A program made the translations under genes and the position numbers. A stretch of DNA of 64,000 nt from positions 49,928 to 113,927 of the forward strand of contig JAHCII010000005.1 in the NCBI GenBank assembly GCA_026129305.1, read 5' to 3'. The stretch comes from Anaerolineales bacterium. GTDB lineage: Bacteria; Chloroflexota; Anaerolineae; Anaerolineales; UBA11579. Each line of letters opens with the position of its first letter. Within the stretch, counting starts at the first letter, position 1. A model generated the notes under the pieces. It worked only from the letters and a program-made list of their open reading frames with translations, did no database searches and had not been told where the DNA came from. Below, one piece after another: positions 33,305-41,701 of this stretch.

Positions 33305-34450
33305 TCAGATCTCCTGCAGCGTGGTCAGCGTCATGGTTTGGTTGTGCAGGTCACAAGCGCCATTGCCATACGGCGAGATCTCTCCGTAGGAATAGAAGCC
33401 GATCTGTTTCACACCCGGCGGCAGGGTCTCCAGCGTGGCTTCCAATTCTTCCTCGGTGCGCTCACCCAGCACCAGGCGCCTGCCCACGCAGCTGATCGCC
33501 AGGGAGAGCACCGGCTCATCCGGGTTGGCCGCACTGGCGAAACCGGCCATCTGCCCCACTTCGCTGGCTGCGTTGATCAGGCGGTCGAAGTTGGCTTTCA
33601 TCAATTGGGCGTAATAGCCCACCGGAATGTCGCCAGCAAAGATCAGTGACTTGGCCTCTTCATCCACACCCAAAATGGTGCGCACAATGGTCTTCTGATC
33701 GTCCTGGTTCTCGCTAAGCGCCAAGGGGAACAGCAATGCGCTGGAGGGCAAGCCCGAGACCAGATCCCCCAGGTATTCTTTGTACAGGTCCAAGGCGGGC
33801 CGGCCATCCAGTTCGTAAAGCACATTGCTCTGCGAACGGGTCACACGGCGTTGGGGGCCAAAAACATCCCAGCCACCCTTGGAGCCGTGTCCGACCTGCA
33901 CGGCATCGCCATACAGGCCCACAGCGGAGACATAACCTTGCGTGAGTTGGTGATTGCGAATGACCCAGGTGCGTTCAAAGCGATCGCCGTCGCCGGCCAG
34001 GCCGCCTGTGACCACCACCTGGGCGGGCAAGTGCTCATTAAGGGCGCGCACCAGCTCACTGCCATTGATCTCCGTACCCGTAGACAGCACAAAGACGGCC
34101 ACCAGGTCTGGAGCGGCCAGTTCATGGGCCACCGCGGCTCCTGCTGCAAAAGAATCCTTCGCAGCGACAACCTTGGTGCTGGAACAGGCCACTCGCGTCT
34201 TTTCGAAACGGATCACGGCGACGGAAAGTGAATCATCGTAGATCTGTGTGTCGCAAATTTCGCCAGCGGTTGAACAGCCCACTACCCTGGCTTTGGGATA
34301 AGCCTGGATAAGTTGATTGACGGGCTCAGGATCATCCAGGAATTTGCTGGAGCCAAAAGCGATCACGATCGACTGATCTGAATCCAAGTCCGGGAAGGCC
34401 TCTACAGACCAGCCAGTCTCACGGGTGTATACAAAAGTTTCCAGTTTCAT
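33305..34450 (-). CDS. FIST domain sensor protein
   Basis: 381 residues from ATG 34450, chosen because AGGTG lies five bases upstream; the longer start at 34474 has none. FIST-N features are SIVIAFGSSKFLDD, VVGCSTAGEI and TGTEINGSELVRAL; FIST-C features are AISCVGRRLVLGERTEEELE and GFYSYGEISPYGNGACDLHN. FIST domains are proposed to bind small ligands such as amino acids. It is the first gene of a pair with the c-di-GMP enzyme. Confidence 0.9.
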   Translation of the reverse strand: MKLETFVYTRETGWSVEAFPDLDSDQSIVIAFGSSKFLDDPEPVNQLIQAYPKARVVGCSTAGEICDTQIYDDSLSVAVIRFEKTRVACSSTKVVAAKDSFAAGAAVAHELAAPDLVAVFVLSTGTEINGSELVRALNEHLPAQVVVTGGLAGDGDRFERTWVIRNHQLTQGYVSAVGLYGDAVQVGHGSKGGWDVFGPQRRVTRSQSNVLYELDGRPALDLYKEYLGDLVSGLPSSALLFPLALSENQDDQKTIVRTILGVDEEAKSLIFAGDIPVGYYAQLMKANFDRLINAASEVGQMAGFASAANPDEPVLSLAISCVGRRLVLGERTEEELEATLETLPPGVKQIGFYSYGEISPYGNGACDLHNQTMTLTTLQEI

Positions 34451-34627
34451 GTCAGCACCTGTTGGGGAATCCATCCATTCTGGGCTGAACTGAGGGCAAG
34501 CGAAGATGACAGCGTAACGTCCAACCAGAGTAAAGAAGTTTGGGTCGCATAGACCTATTAATATTCGGGCGAATCATAAAATTGTAGCCAAAAATAAGGG
34601 TTTCTGCTCGCCTTTCTTCAGGCAAAC

Positions 34628-34653
34628 AAAAAGCCGCCCGAAGGCGGCTTTTG
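34628..34653. terminator. Bidirectional intrinsic terminator
   Basis: Stem AAAAGCCGCC (34629-34638) with CGAA loop and GGCGGCTTTT (34643-34652), flanked by A and T runs. It ends the minus-strand SpoIIAA-like gene whose stop is at 34671. Confidence 0.85.
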
Positions 34654-34670
34654 ACAGCTAAACACTTGAT

Positions 34671-35060
34671 CTAAGCCAGCTGGCCACGAGCCCATTGCTT
34701 GGCCTCTTCAATATCAGTGAACATCTCCAACGGAAAGCCATACATGCGTGAACCTACGCTCTTCATGATCGGCTTGTATATTGCCATCAGACGAGAGGTG
34801 GCCACAACCGAAGCCATGCCCGCGCACAAGCGCTGTAACTCACTTTTGCTCTCCTTGACCCACTGGGTCAGCATGGCATTGGCGCCTTTTTCACGGTCCT
34901 TGCTGTCCTCGCCTACACTGACCATCACCAGGGCAAACGGCTCATTCTCCGCAATCAGCTGGTTGCCCATTTCGATGATGGCTTGCATGTCCGCTTTCAT
35001 GACGGGCTCGATGCTGTGAAAGACGTAGACGGGTTTGTGCTCAATATCAATTTTGTGCAT
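34671..35060 (-). CDS. SpoIIAA/STAS-like small protein
   Basis: 129 residues from ATG 35060; a longer frame to 35099 adds nothing recognisable. The fold pattern (short beta strand, long helix, ending FPLEMFTDIEEAKQWARGQL) resembles SpoIIAA-like proteins. The function is unknown. A small hairpin (CTATGCTC...GAGCATAG, 35065-35088) covers the leader and its AGGAG ribosome site, which could affect translation. Confidence 0.6.
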   Translation of the reverse strand: MHKIDIEHKPVYVFHSIEPVMKADMQAIIEMGNQLIAENEPFALVMVSVGEDSKDREKGANAMLTQWVKESKSELQRLCAGMASVVATSRLMAIYKPIMKSVGSRMYGFPLEMFTDIEEAKQWARGQLA

Positions 35061-35171
35061 GGGTCTATGCTCCTGCTCAAGAGCATAGGCGGCACACAAA
35101 AAATAATCTACGCCTCAAGTGGATATGAAAATTCGCCAAAAGTGATAAAGGAATTCAACCAGGCTGAATGA

Positions 35172-36410
35172 CTACCCGGCTTGCACGCGCTTACGCAACA
35201 AGGGTGCTTGGATCGCTTTGGCATCCAGCTTGTCTGCACCGAGGAAGGCAACAAAACGGCGGAAGCCGCGCGCCAAAGCCTCAGCAAAGGCTTCATTCTT
35301 GGCCAGAGACTGATCTTCCAGCCAGAAACCCAGGACCACGAAAGTATTGCTGGCACGCTCGAGCTTGCTGTCAAAGCGGGCCACCAACTTGTCCCCCCAC
35401 AGCACCGGCAGCACATAATAGCCATACTGGCGTTTATGCTCCGGTTTGTAGACTTCCCATACATAATCAAAGTCGAATAGAACTTTGGCGCGGCCGCGGG
35501 CGCTGACCGGATCCAACGGTGCCAGGAAAGTGACCTCATCCTCTGTGCTGGCCTGCCTCGCCGCCCAGCCTTTGGGGACGCGCCCGGCGGCAATATCAGT
35601 TAGGGCCTTGGCGTCGCTGGCCAGCGCGCAATGCACCTGCTTCCAACCCTCGACCTGCACTTCTACGATCTCCAGGTCTTGCAAGAGCGAGTAGCGCAGA
35701 TTGGCGGTCTTATCAAAAGGCACACCGCGGTAGTAGGCTTCGGCGGTGCGGTTAAGGCGGGTCAGACCGTTGTGGCTGATCTCTTTGCGGATCAAGAAAC
35801 GATCCGCTTCATCGTCGCTGCTCTCGCGGATTAGGTCGCCCGGGGCAACTGCTTCGGTCAGCGCATAGACGCGCTCAAAGCCCTCCCGGTGATGGGTCAT
35901 GACCTCGCCGGTGCGCCAGAGGTAATACAAGGCCACGGCGCTGTCCTTGCGACCGCGATAGCTGTTGGTGCGCTTGCGGTCGGCCATCTTGAAATCACGA
36001 TTGCTGACCGTGCCGCGTTCGCGCAGGATCTGGCGCATCTCGGCGATCGTCTCGGCGTGCTCTGTGGCGGTCTTGCGCCAGGCTGCGGAGTCGTCACGCT
36101 CGCGGTGCATCACCACGCGCCAATGCGGCAGTTCATCCATCGGCCGCACCGCCAGCCAGCCACCCCAGTCAAAAAACTTGCGCTTCTTGTAGGCCGCGTC
36201 TTCCCACATGGCTGGCTTGTAATCCAGCACGCGGCCGTAGAGCTTGATGTCGTGGCTGCGGGCGATCATTTGCAGCGGATCCAACTGCAAGTATTCCATG
36301 GCGCGCATCGCCTGCTCTGTGCCCTTGGCGCCCTGCCAGCGGCGGCCAGGCCACAGGCCTTGCTTGCCGAGGATGAAGCGCCGTGCGGTTTGGAGGTCGA
36401 TGGTGAGCAT
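35172..36410 (-). CDS. YcaQ/AlkZ-family DNA glycosylase
   Basis: 412 residues made of winged-helix repeats of the HTH_42 type. The catalytic motif is QLD at 42-44, the YcaQ (AlkX) form rather than the QxQ form of AlkZ. SYRGRKDSAVALYYLWRTGE, FDFDYVWEVYKP and GYYVLPVLWGDKLVARFD are family blocks. E. coli YcaQ opens DNA interstrand crosslinks by removing N7-alkylated purines. It is divergent from the arsR module, with a leaderless-type -10 box. Confidence 0.88.
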   Translation of the reverse strand: MLTIDLQTARRFILGKQGLWPGRRWQGAKGTEQAMRAMEYLQLDPLQMIARSHDIKLYGRVLDYKPAMWEDAAYKKRKFFDWGGWLAVRPMDELPHWRVVMHRERDDSAAWRKTATEHAETIAEMRQILRERGTVSNRDFKMADRKRTNSYRGRKDSAVALYYLWRTGEVMTHHREGFERVYALTEAVAPGDLIRESSDDEADRFLIRKEISHNGLTRLNRTAEAYYRGVPFDKTANLRYSLLQDLEIVEVQVEGWKQVHCALASDAKALTDIAAGRVPKGWAARQASTEDEVTFLAPLDPVSARGRAKVLFDFDYVWEVYKPEHKRQYGYYVLPVLWGDKLVARFDSKLERASNTFVVLGFWLEDQSLAKNEAFAEALARGFRRFVAFLGADKLDAKAIQAPLLRKRVQAG

Positions 36411-36416
36411 GGGGAT

Positions 36417-36422
36417 ATTCTA
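36417..36422 (-). promoter_or_regulatory. -10 box for leaderless YcaQ-like gene
   Basis: TAGAAT on the minus strand, six bases from the ATG at 36410. No Shine-Dalgarno sequence in between. Confidence 0.5.
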
Positions 36423-36483
36423 CTTGGAAGCCAAATCAGCGTTGAAGACCAAGTCGCCTGGGGTCTGATTAAGGAATTCTCAC

Positions 36484-36512
36484 TTGACATGGCAAGGATT
36501 GTATTTTACCAT
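36484..36512 (+). promoter_or_regulatory. Sigma-70 promoter of the arsR module
   Basis: Perfect TTGACA (36484-36489), 17-base spacer, TACCAT (36507-36512). The leader is only about 12 bases and lacks a ribosome site. Confidence 0.55.
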
Positions 36513-36533
36513 TTGGTTAACTACTGCCAAATG
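36510..36533. promoter_or_regulatory. Probable ArsR autoregulatory operator
   Basis: CATTTGG (36510-36516) and CCAAATG (36527-36533) form a perfect 7-10-7 dyad. It covers the end of the -10 box and the start codon of the ArsR-type gene. Confidence 0.55.
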
Positions 36534-36881
36534 ACCATCCCGAGCACAAACGACACCCTCAGCCTCACCTTCGGCGCCCTGGCCGACCCCACCCGCCGAG
36601 CGATGCTCTCGCGGCTTTCGCTCGGGCCGGCCACGGTGAAGGAGCTGGCCGAGCCGTTCGCGATCAGCCTGCCGGCGGTCTCCAAGCACCTGAAGGTGCT
36701 GGAGCGGGCGGGATTGATCGAACGCGGCCGCGAGGCCCAATGGCGGCCGGCCCAGCTGCAGGCCGCCCCCTTGAAGGACGCCTCCCAATGGCTGGAGGGC
36801 TATCGCCAGCATTGGGAAGAGAATTTTGATCGTCTGGAAGACTATCTACGCAAGATCCAAAAGGAGAAGACTAATGGCTAG
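36531..36881 (+). CDS. ArsR/SmtB-family repressor
   Basis: 116 residues, start ATG 36531. The winged helix is clear: FGALADPTRRAMLSRL, VKELAEPF and SLPAVSKHLKVLERAGLIER. It lacks the Cys/His metal sites of classical ArsR or SmtB; it belongs to the type found with SRPBCC (AHSA1) genes. The stop overlaps the SRPBCC start by eight bases. A dyad over its own start suggests autorepression. The long open frame upstream (from 35889) is antisense to the YcaQ gene and is not coding. Confidence 0.9.
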   Translation: MTIPSTNDTLSLTFGALADPTRRAMLSRLSLGPATVKELAEPFAISLPAVSKHLKVLERAGLIERGREAQWRPAQLQAAPLKDASQWLEGYRQHWEENFDRLEDYLRKIQKEKTNG

Positions 36882-37314
36882 CAAAGAGAAAGAAATTGTC
36901 GTCTCACGCGTGCTGGACGCCCCACGCGACCTGGTTTTTGACGCCTTCACGCAGCAAGAGCACGCAGAAAAGTGGTGGGTACCGAATGGGGAAACCCATG
37001 AGTGGAATGCCACCCCCGGCGGACACTGGCGCTACAGCATGCCGGTGCGCGGCACGAGCTACGCTTTCAAAGTGACTTTCATCGAAATTGACAAGCCCAA
37101 CCGCCTGGTCTACGACTATGGCAATGACGCTGAAGGGGCGGACGAGCCTGTGCGCACCCACGTCACCTTTGAAGAAGAAGCCGGAAAGACCAAGGTGACC
37201 CTGCAGTTGGTGTTTGCCTCGGCGGCGGCCCGCGAGCAAGCCGTGAAGTACGGCGCCATCGTCGGCGCCATGCAGGCGCTGGAAGGCCTGGCCGACTACA
37301 TCGAGGCACTCTAA
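36874..37314 (+). CDS. SRPBCC (AHSA1-type) ligand-binding protein
   Basis: 146 residues from ATG 36874, with AAGGAG eight bases upstream. The START-like fold is seen in SRVLDAPRDLVFDAFTQ, AEKWWVPNGE and GGHWRYSM, and the C-terminal helix. Such proteins usually bind small hydrophobic ligands. It is translated together with the ArsR-type repressor. The substrate is unknown. Confidence 0.88.
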   Translation: MASKEKEIVVSRVLDAPRDLVFDAFTQQEHAEKWWVPNGETHEWNATPGGHWRYSMPVRGTSYAFKVTFIEIDKPNRLVYDYGNDAEGADEPVRTHVTFEEEAGKTKVTLQLVFASAAAREQAVKYGAIVGAMQALEGLADYIEAL

Positions 37315-37333
37315 AAGAAAGGATCTAACACAA

Positions 37334-37771
37334 ATGAATAAAAGCCAAAATAGTGGTTTCTCGGCCGCCGAAAAGGAGGCCATGAAGGCCCGCGCCCGAG
37401 AGCTCAAGCTGCAGGAGAAGTTTGGCAATGACAAGGCCAAAGGCGAAAAAGACGTGCTGGCAACGATTGATAAATTGAACGGCTCTGACCGCCAAATGGC
37501 CGAACAACTGCACAAGATCGTGAGTGAGACCGCGCCTGACCTGCTGCCCAAGACCATGTACGGCATGCCTGGCTACGCCAACCGTGAGGGCAAGAACATC
37601 CTGTTCTTCCAGGCCGCGCAGAAGTTTGGTACGCGGCATGCCTCGCTCGGGTTTAGTGACCTGGCCAAACTGGACGACGGTAATATGTGGCCCAGCTCTT
37701 TTGGCATCATCAAGATCGGCCCGGCGGAAGAGAAGAAGATCAAAGCGCTGATCAAGAAGGCTTTGGGATAA
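37334..37771 (+). CDS. DUF1801 protein with lysine-rich N-terminus
   Basis: 145 residues. A charged N-terminal helix (residues 12-45) precedes a DUF1801/YdhG-like domain: DLLPKTMYGMPGYANREGKNILFF and FGTRHASLGFSDLAKLDDGNMWP, split in the middle. The fold resembles frataxin/CyaY-like iron chaperones but no function is proven. AAAGGA lies about nine bases before the ATG. Third gene of the arsR module. Confidence 0.78.
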   Translation: MNKSQNSGFSAAEKEAMKARARELKLQEKFGNDKAKGEKDVLATIDKLNGSDRQMAEQLHKIVSETAPDLLPKTMYGMPGYANREGKNILFFQAAQKFGTRHASLGFSDLAKLDDGNMWPSSFGIIKIGPAEEKKIKALIKKALG

Positions 37772-37773
37772 GC

Positions 37774-38166
37774 ATGGCCACGGCTTCGCAAGAGATCGAC
37801 GCCATCATCGGCGCGGCGGAGGCCTGGAAGGGCAAGAAACTGGCAGAGCTGCGCGCAGCGATCCGCCAGGCCGATGCAGACATCATCGAGACCGTCAAGT
37901 GGAAGAAGCCGTCCAAGCCCGAGGGCGTGGCGGTGTGGGAGCACAACGGCATCCTATGCCATGCGGATATCCTCAAGAGTGCGGTGCGCATCACCTTTCA
38001 TAAGGGTGTGCAGATGAAGGACCCCGACAAGCTGTTTAACACGCGGCTTGACAGCAGCGCGGTGCGCGCCATTGACTTCGGCCCGGAGGACTCGGTCGAC
38101 AAGGCCGGGCTGCAGGGTCTGGTGCGGGCCGCCATCCAGCTGAACGCCGCCAAAGCCAGCCAGTAG
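37774..38166 (+). CDS. DUF1801 protein
   Basis: 130 residues, starting two bases after the previous stop. ADIIETVKWKKPSKPEGVAVW and HADILKSAVRITFHKGVQMKDP carry the DUF1801 pattern, and the GLQGLVRAAIQLN helix ends the domain. It is a distant paralogue of the gene before it. Two DUF1801 copies in one arsR operon suggest two subunits or two ligands. Confidence 0.8.
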   Translation: MATASQEIDAIIGAAEAWKGKKLAELRAAIRQADADIIETVKWKKPSKPEGVAVWEHNGILCHADILKSAVRITFHKGVQMKDPDKLFNTRLDSSAVRAIDFGPEDSVDKAGLQGLVRAAIQLNAAKASQ

Positions 38167-38272
38167 CAGCACCTGAACCCTGGAGTGCTTATTGGTTAAA
38201 ATTGGAGACCGCCCTCCCCCAAGCGGGTAGACTCTTCCCGACTTACTAACTCCTCAAGGACAAAACAAAGAC

Positions 38273-40504
38273 ATGGCTCAAGTAACACAGGAATTTATTG
38301 AAATTCGAGGGGCGCGCGAAAACAATCTGAAAGATGTTTCGCTGCGCATCCCCAAGCGCCAAACCACCATCTTCACCGGAGTGTCCGGCTCAGGCAAGTC
38401 CTCGATCGTTTTCGACACCCTGGCAACGGAGGCACAACGCCAGCTGTACGAAACGTTCAGCATGTTCGTGCGCAACTTCCTGCCGCGCTACTCCCAGCCG
38501 GAAGCGGACTCGATTGAAAACCTGGGCATGGCTATCGTGGTGGACCAGAAGCGGCTGGGCGGCGGTTCGCACTCCACCATGGGCACCATCACCGACATCT
38601 ACACTGTGTTGCGGCTGCTCTTTTCCCGGGTAGGCGAACCGTTCATTGGCTATTCCAACGTATTCTCCTTCAATGATCCGCTGGGAATGTGCCCGGAATG
38701 CAACGGCTTCGGCCGCAAACTGCAGCCCAACGCCGAGAAGATCCTGGATATGGACAAGTCATTGAACGAAGGGCCTGTGCGCGTGCCGGGCTTTGGCAGC
38801 TGGGTGGGCCTCTATCAGGCCAGCGGTTTCTTCGACAATGACAAGAAGTTGTCGGACTACACGAAAGAGGAGCTGGAGCTTTTGCTGCACGGCTCAGGCC
38901 GCAAAGTGAATATGGGCGGCTTTAATGCCACCTATGAAGGCATCCTGCTCAAGTTCAACAATTCCTATATCAAGCGCGATCTGAAAGCACTTTCCGAGCG
39001 CACCCAGAAACAGGTCGCCCCTTACCTGCACGACGGCCTGTGCCCATCTTGCAACGGAGCCCGCCTCAACAAGTCCGTGCTGAGCTGCAAGATCAATGGC
39101 TACAACATCGCCGAACTCTCAGCAATGGAGATCGGCCAACTGATCGAAGTGATCAAAGGCATTAAGGGCGACGTGGCCAAGCCGCTGGTGGACAACCTGC
39201 TGGAGCGGCTGCAGAATGTGGTCGGCATTGGCCTGGAGTACCTGACCCTCAACCGGGAGACGGATACGCTCTCCGGCGGCGAATCACAGCGCATCAAGAT
39301 GGTCAAGCACCTCAGCAGCAGCCTGATCGATGTGATGTACATCTTCGACGAACCCAGCGTGGGCCTGCACCCGCGCGACGTGCACCGCCTGAACGAGCTG
39401 CTGCAGAAGCTGCGCGACAAAGGCAACACCGTGCTGGTGGTGGAGCACGATCCGCAGGTGATCCAAATCGCCGACCACATCGTGGACGTTGGCCCGCAGG
39501 CCGGCAGCCAGGGCGGTGAGATCGTGTACGAGGGCAGCTATAGCGGCCTGCTCAAGGCCGATACGGTCACCGGGAAATTCCTCAAGAAAACGCTGCCGAT
39601 CAAAGAGGCATTCCGCCAAGCCAAGGGCCAACTTAAGCTCAGCAAGGTGACCGTCAACAACCTCAAAGCGGTCAGCGTGGACATCCCGGTGGGTGTGCTG
39701 ACGGCTGTGACCGGCGTGGCCGGCTCCGGCAAGAGCTCATTGATCAATCAAGCGTTTGTAGAAAGCCACCCTGAAGCGATCGTCATCGACCAGTCGGCGG
39801 TGGGCGCCAACTCCCGCTCCAACCCGGCCACCTACACCGGCATCATGGACGATGTACGCAAGACCTTTGCCAAAGCCAACAACGTCAACGCCGGCTTGTT
39901 CAGTTTCAATTCCAAAGGCGCCTGCGAGAACTGCCAGGGGCTGGGCGTGGTCTACACCGATTTGTCGTTCTTCGATGTGGTCAAATCGCCCTGCGAGATC
40001 TGCGGCGGCAAGCGCTTCAAAGATGAGGTGCTGGCTTACAAGCTCAACGGCAAGTCCATTGCCGATGTATTGGAGATGACCGTCAGCCAGGCGCTGGAAC
40101 ACTTTGAGCAGCCGGAGATCACCCGCAAGCTGCAAGCGATGAGCGACGTGGGTCTGACCTATCTGAAGCTGGGCCAGCCGCTCAATACGCTTTCCGGCGG
40201 CGAGTGCCAGCGCATCAAGCTGGCCAGCGAGCTGTATAAGGAAGGCAGCATTTATGTGATGGACGAGCCCACCACCGGCCTGCACATGTCGGATACGGCC
40301 AACCTGCTGGCGATCATGAACCGCCTGGTGGACAGCGGCAACACCGTGATCGTGATCGAGCACAATATGGATGTGGTGCGCAATGCCGACTGGGTGATCG
40401 ACATGGGACCCGAAGGCGGCAGCCGCGGCGGTCAGGTGATGTTTGAGGGCACCCCGGCGGCCTTGCAAAAGGCCAAGGGGTCGATCACCAGCCAATATGT
40501 ATAG
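38273..40504 (+). CDS. UvrA-like ABC ATPase, short form
   Basis: 743 residues against about 940 for UvrA. Both ATPase modules are intact: Walker A GVSGSGKSS near residue 37 and GVAGSGKSS near 484, signatures LSGGESQRIK and LSGGECQRIK, Walker B IFDEPSVGLHP and VMDEPTTGLH. Zinc-finger cysteines appear as CPECNGFG/CPSCNGARL and CENCQGLG/CEICGGKRF. The UvrB-binding region of true UvrA seems reduced. Short UvrA-like proteins are linked to resistance against DNA-binding drugs as well as repair. The ribosome site is weak. Confidence 0.88.
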   Translation: MAQVTQEFIEIRGARENNLKDVSLRIPKRQTTIFTGVSGSGKSSIVFDTLATEAQRQLYETFSMFVRNFLPRYSQPEADSIENLGMAIVVDQKRLGGGSHSTMGTITDIYTVLRLLFSRVGEPFIGYSNVFSFNDPLGMCPECNGFGRKLQPNAEKILDMDKSLNEGPVRVPGFGSWVGLYQASGFFDNDKKLSDYTKEELELLLHGSGRKVNMGGFNATYEGILLKFNNSYIKRDLKALSERTQKQVAPYLHDGLCPSCNGARLNKSVLSCKINGYNIAELSAMEIGQLIEVIKGIKGDVAKPLVDNLLERLQNVVGIGLEYLTLNRETDTLSGGESQRIKMVKHLSSSLIDVMYIFDEPSVGLHPRDVHRLNELLQKLRDKGNTVLVVEHDPQVIQIADHIVDVGPQAGSQGGEIVYEGSYSGLLKADTVTGKFLKKTLPIKEAFRQAKGQLKLSKVTVNNLKAVSVDIPVGVLTAVTGVAGSGKSSLINQAFVESHPEAIVIDQSAVGANSRSNPATYTGIMDDVRKTFAKANNVNAGLFSFNSKGACENCQGLGVVYTDLSFFDVVKSPCEICGGKRFKDEVLAYKLNGKSIADVLEMTVSQALEHFEQPEITRKLQAMSDVGLTYLKLGQPLNTLSGGECQRIKLASELYKEGSIYVMDEPTTGLHMSDTANLLAIMNRLVDSGNTVIVIEHNMDVVRNADWVIDMGPEGGSRGGQVMFEGTPAALQKAKGSITSQYV

Positions 40505-40526
40505 TTGAGAAATTCAGCACACGAGC

Positions 40527-40571
40527 CATAAAAGCCAAGCCCCGAGCAATGCTCGGGGCTTGGCTTTTATG
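40527..40571. terminator. Strong bidirectional terminator
   Basis: Perfect 21-bp stem (40527-40547 with 40551-40571) around the loop AAT. The arms end in AAAAG and CTTTT, so it works in both directions between convergent genes. Confidence 0.9.
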
Positions 40572-40587
40572 AGGTCCTGCACACTTG

Positions 40588-41601
40588 TTAGGCTTCTGAA
40601 TACCAATCCAAGACCCGCAAGGCGCGCAGGGTGTTCCAATAGCTGTCCGTGCCGTCGGCGCCTTCCATCTCGAGGGCGACTGGATCATCGTGAATGTTTT
40701 CGCGCGGCCAGCGCCCGTTTTGGTTCTGCTTTTTAGCCACCAATTCGATGGCTTCAGCAACCCGCTCATCAGGCGTAACGCCTGCACTGCGCATGTAGTC
40801 CAATCCTCGCAGCACATCGTAGTGCCACGAAGTCGGATAAGAGAAAAGCGTCCAGGTTGGCGGCCCTTCGGTGGCGTGATCAAACGCCGGCATCTCACCG
40901 GTGGAGAGTGAGCGCAGCATGCCCCGCTCCAACAGGTATTCCTCTCCCCGCTGCCGGGCGGCGGTCACCGCGGGCGAGCCGCCAGTAGCCTTCTCGTATT
41001 CCAGAAGTCCCTCCAGCACGCAAATCGTGGAGTGAAAGGAACCGCGCGTCGAACCGTTCTCTTGTTCGCAGTTCCAGCCACCATCGGCCATCTGCTCACC
41101 CAGCAGCCGCTCGACCAGCGGCTGCATGTCTTCGCCGAAGTAGGCGCCGATCTTCACAACCCGGCCATTCATGCAAGGCTCGACTTCGCCGGCAAAGAAC
41201 GGCTTATGCCACCAGCTGATGTCTTCGTCTTTTGGCAGTTCTTCTTTCGTGATGTTCATCAGCCATTTGACAGTTGCGCGCACGCGCCCTATTGCGTCGC
41301 GGGCTTGCTCGCTCTGCGGATCCAGCCCCATGTCGCGCAAGAGCAGCAGCGTGCGCAAGGTAGCGTATTCAGGAACACGCTTCTCTCCAGCCCAGGTGCC
41401 GTCTTCGGCTTGAGCGGCCAGGATCGCGGCGCCCCAGCCTTCGCTGGCCACCTTGGCGCGCTCGGCGGCAACAGCCTCGTCGGAGTCTCCGGTCAGGTCT
41501 CGCATGACCTGCCAACGGATGGATGGATCCGAAGCCAGCAGCCAGTCTATGGTCGACCGGTCTGGCTTTTGGACTGGAAATTCAGGTGTTTTAGGATTCA
41601 T
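40588..41601 (-). CDS. Alpha-toroid (squalene cyclase/prenyltransferase-like) protein
   Basis: 337 residues with repeats of the alpha/alpha toroid type: AEDGTWAGEKRVPEYATLRT, EQMADGGWNCE, GSFHSTICVLEGLLEY and QNQNGRWPRE. These resemble QW-like repeats of terpene cyclases. The catalytic DXDD of squalene-hopene cyclase is not seen and the length is half of that enzyme, so cyclase activity is doubtful. No partner gene indicates a role. Start ATG with AGGAAAG upstream. Confidence 0.65.
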   Translation of the reverse strand: MNPKTPEFPVQKPDRSTIDWLLASDPSIRWQVMRDLTGDSDEAVAAERAKVASEGWGAAILAAQAEDGTWAGEKRVPEYATLRTLLLLRDMGLDPQSEQARDAIGRVRATVKWLMNITKEELPKDEDISWWHKPFFAGEVEPCMNGRVVKIGAYFGEDMQPLVERLLGEQMADGGWNCEQENGSTRGSFHSTICVLEGLLEYEKATGGSPAVTAARQRGEEYLLERGMLRSLSTGEMPAFDHATEGPPTWTLFSYPTSWHYDVLRGLDYMRSAGVTPDERVAEAIELVAKKQNQNGRWPRENIHDDPVALEMEGADGTDSYWNTLRALRVLDWYSEA

Positions 41602-41701
41602 CTACTTTCCTCATGCTGCGAAATAAGGGGCGAGAAGAGATTCAAACCGCGCCCCAGGGCGCAAGACAATATATCAAGTTTCAACACCAGTCACAAGAAG
41701 T

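Noticed and set aside
35889..36530. N-terminal extension of the ArsR-type protein
   Set aside because: The extension is antisense to the YcaQ-like gene; the ArsR fold begins at ATG 36531, preceded by a promoter.
41648..41665. GCGCCCCAGGGCGC hairpin as terminator of lipoprotein A
   Set aside because: Short stem and no T-run on the needed strand.
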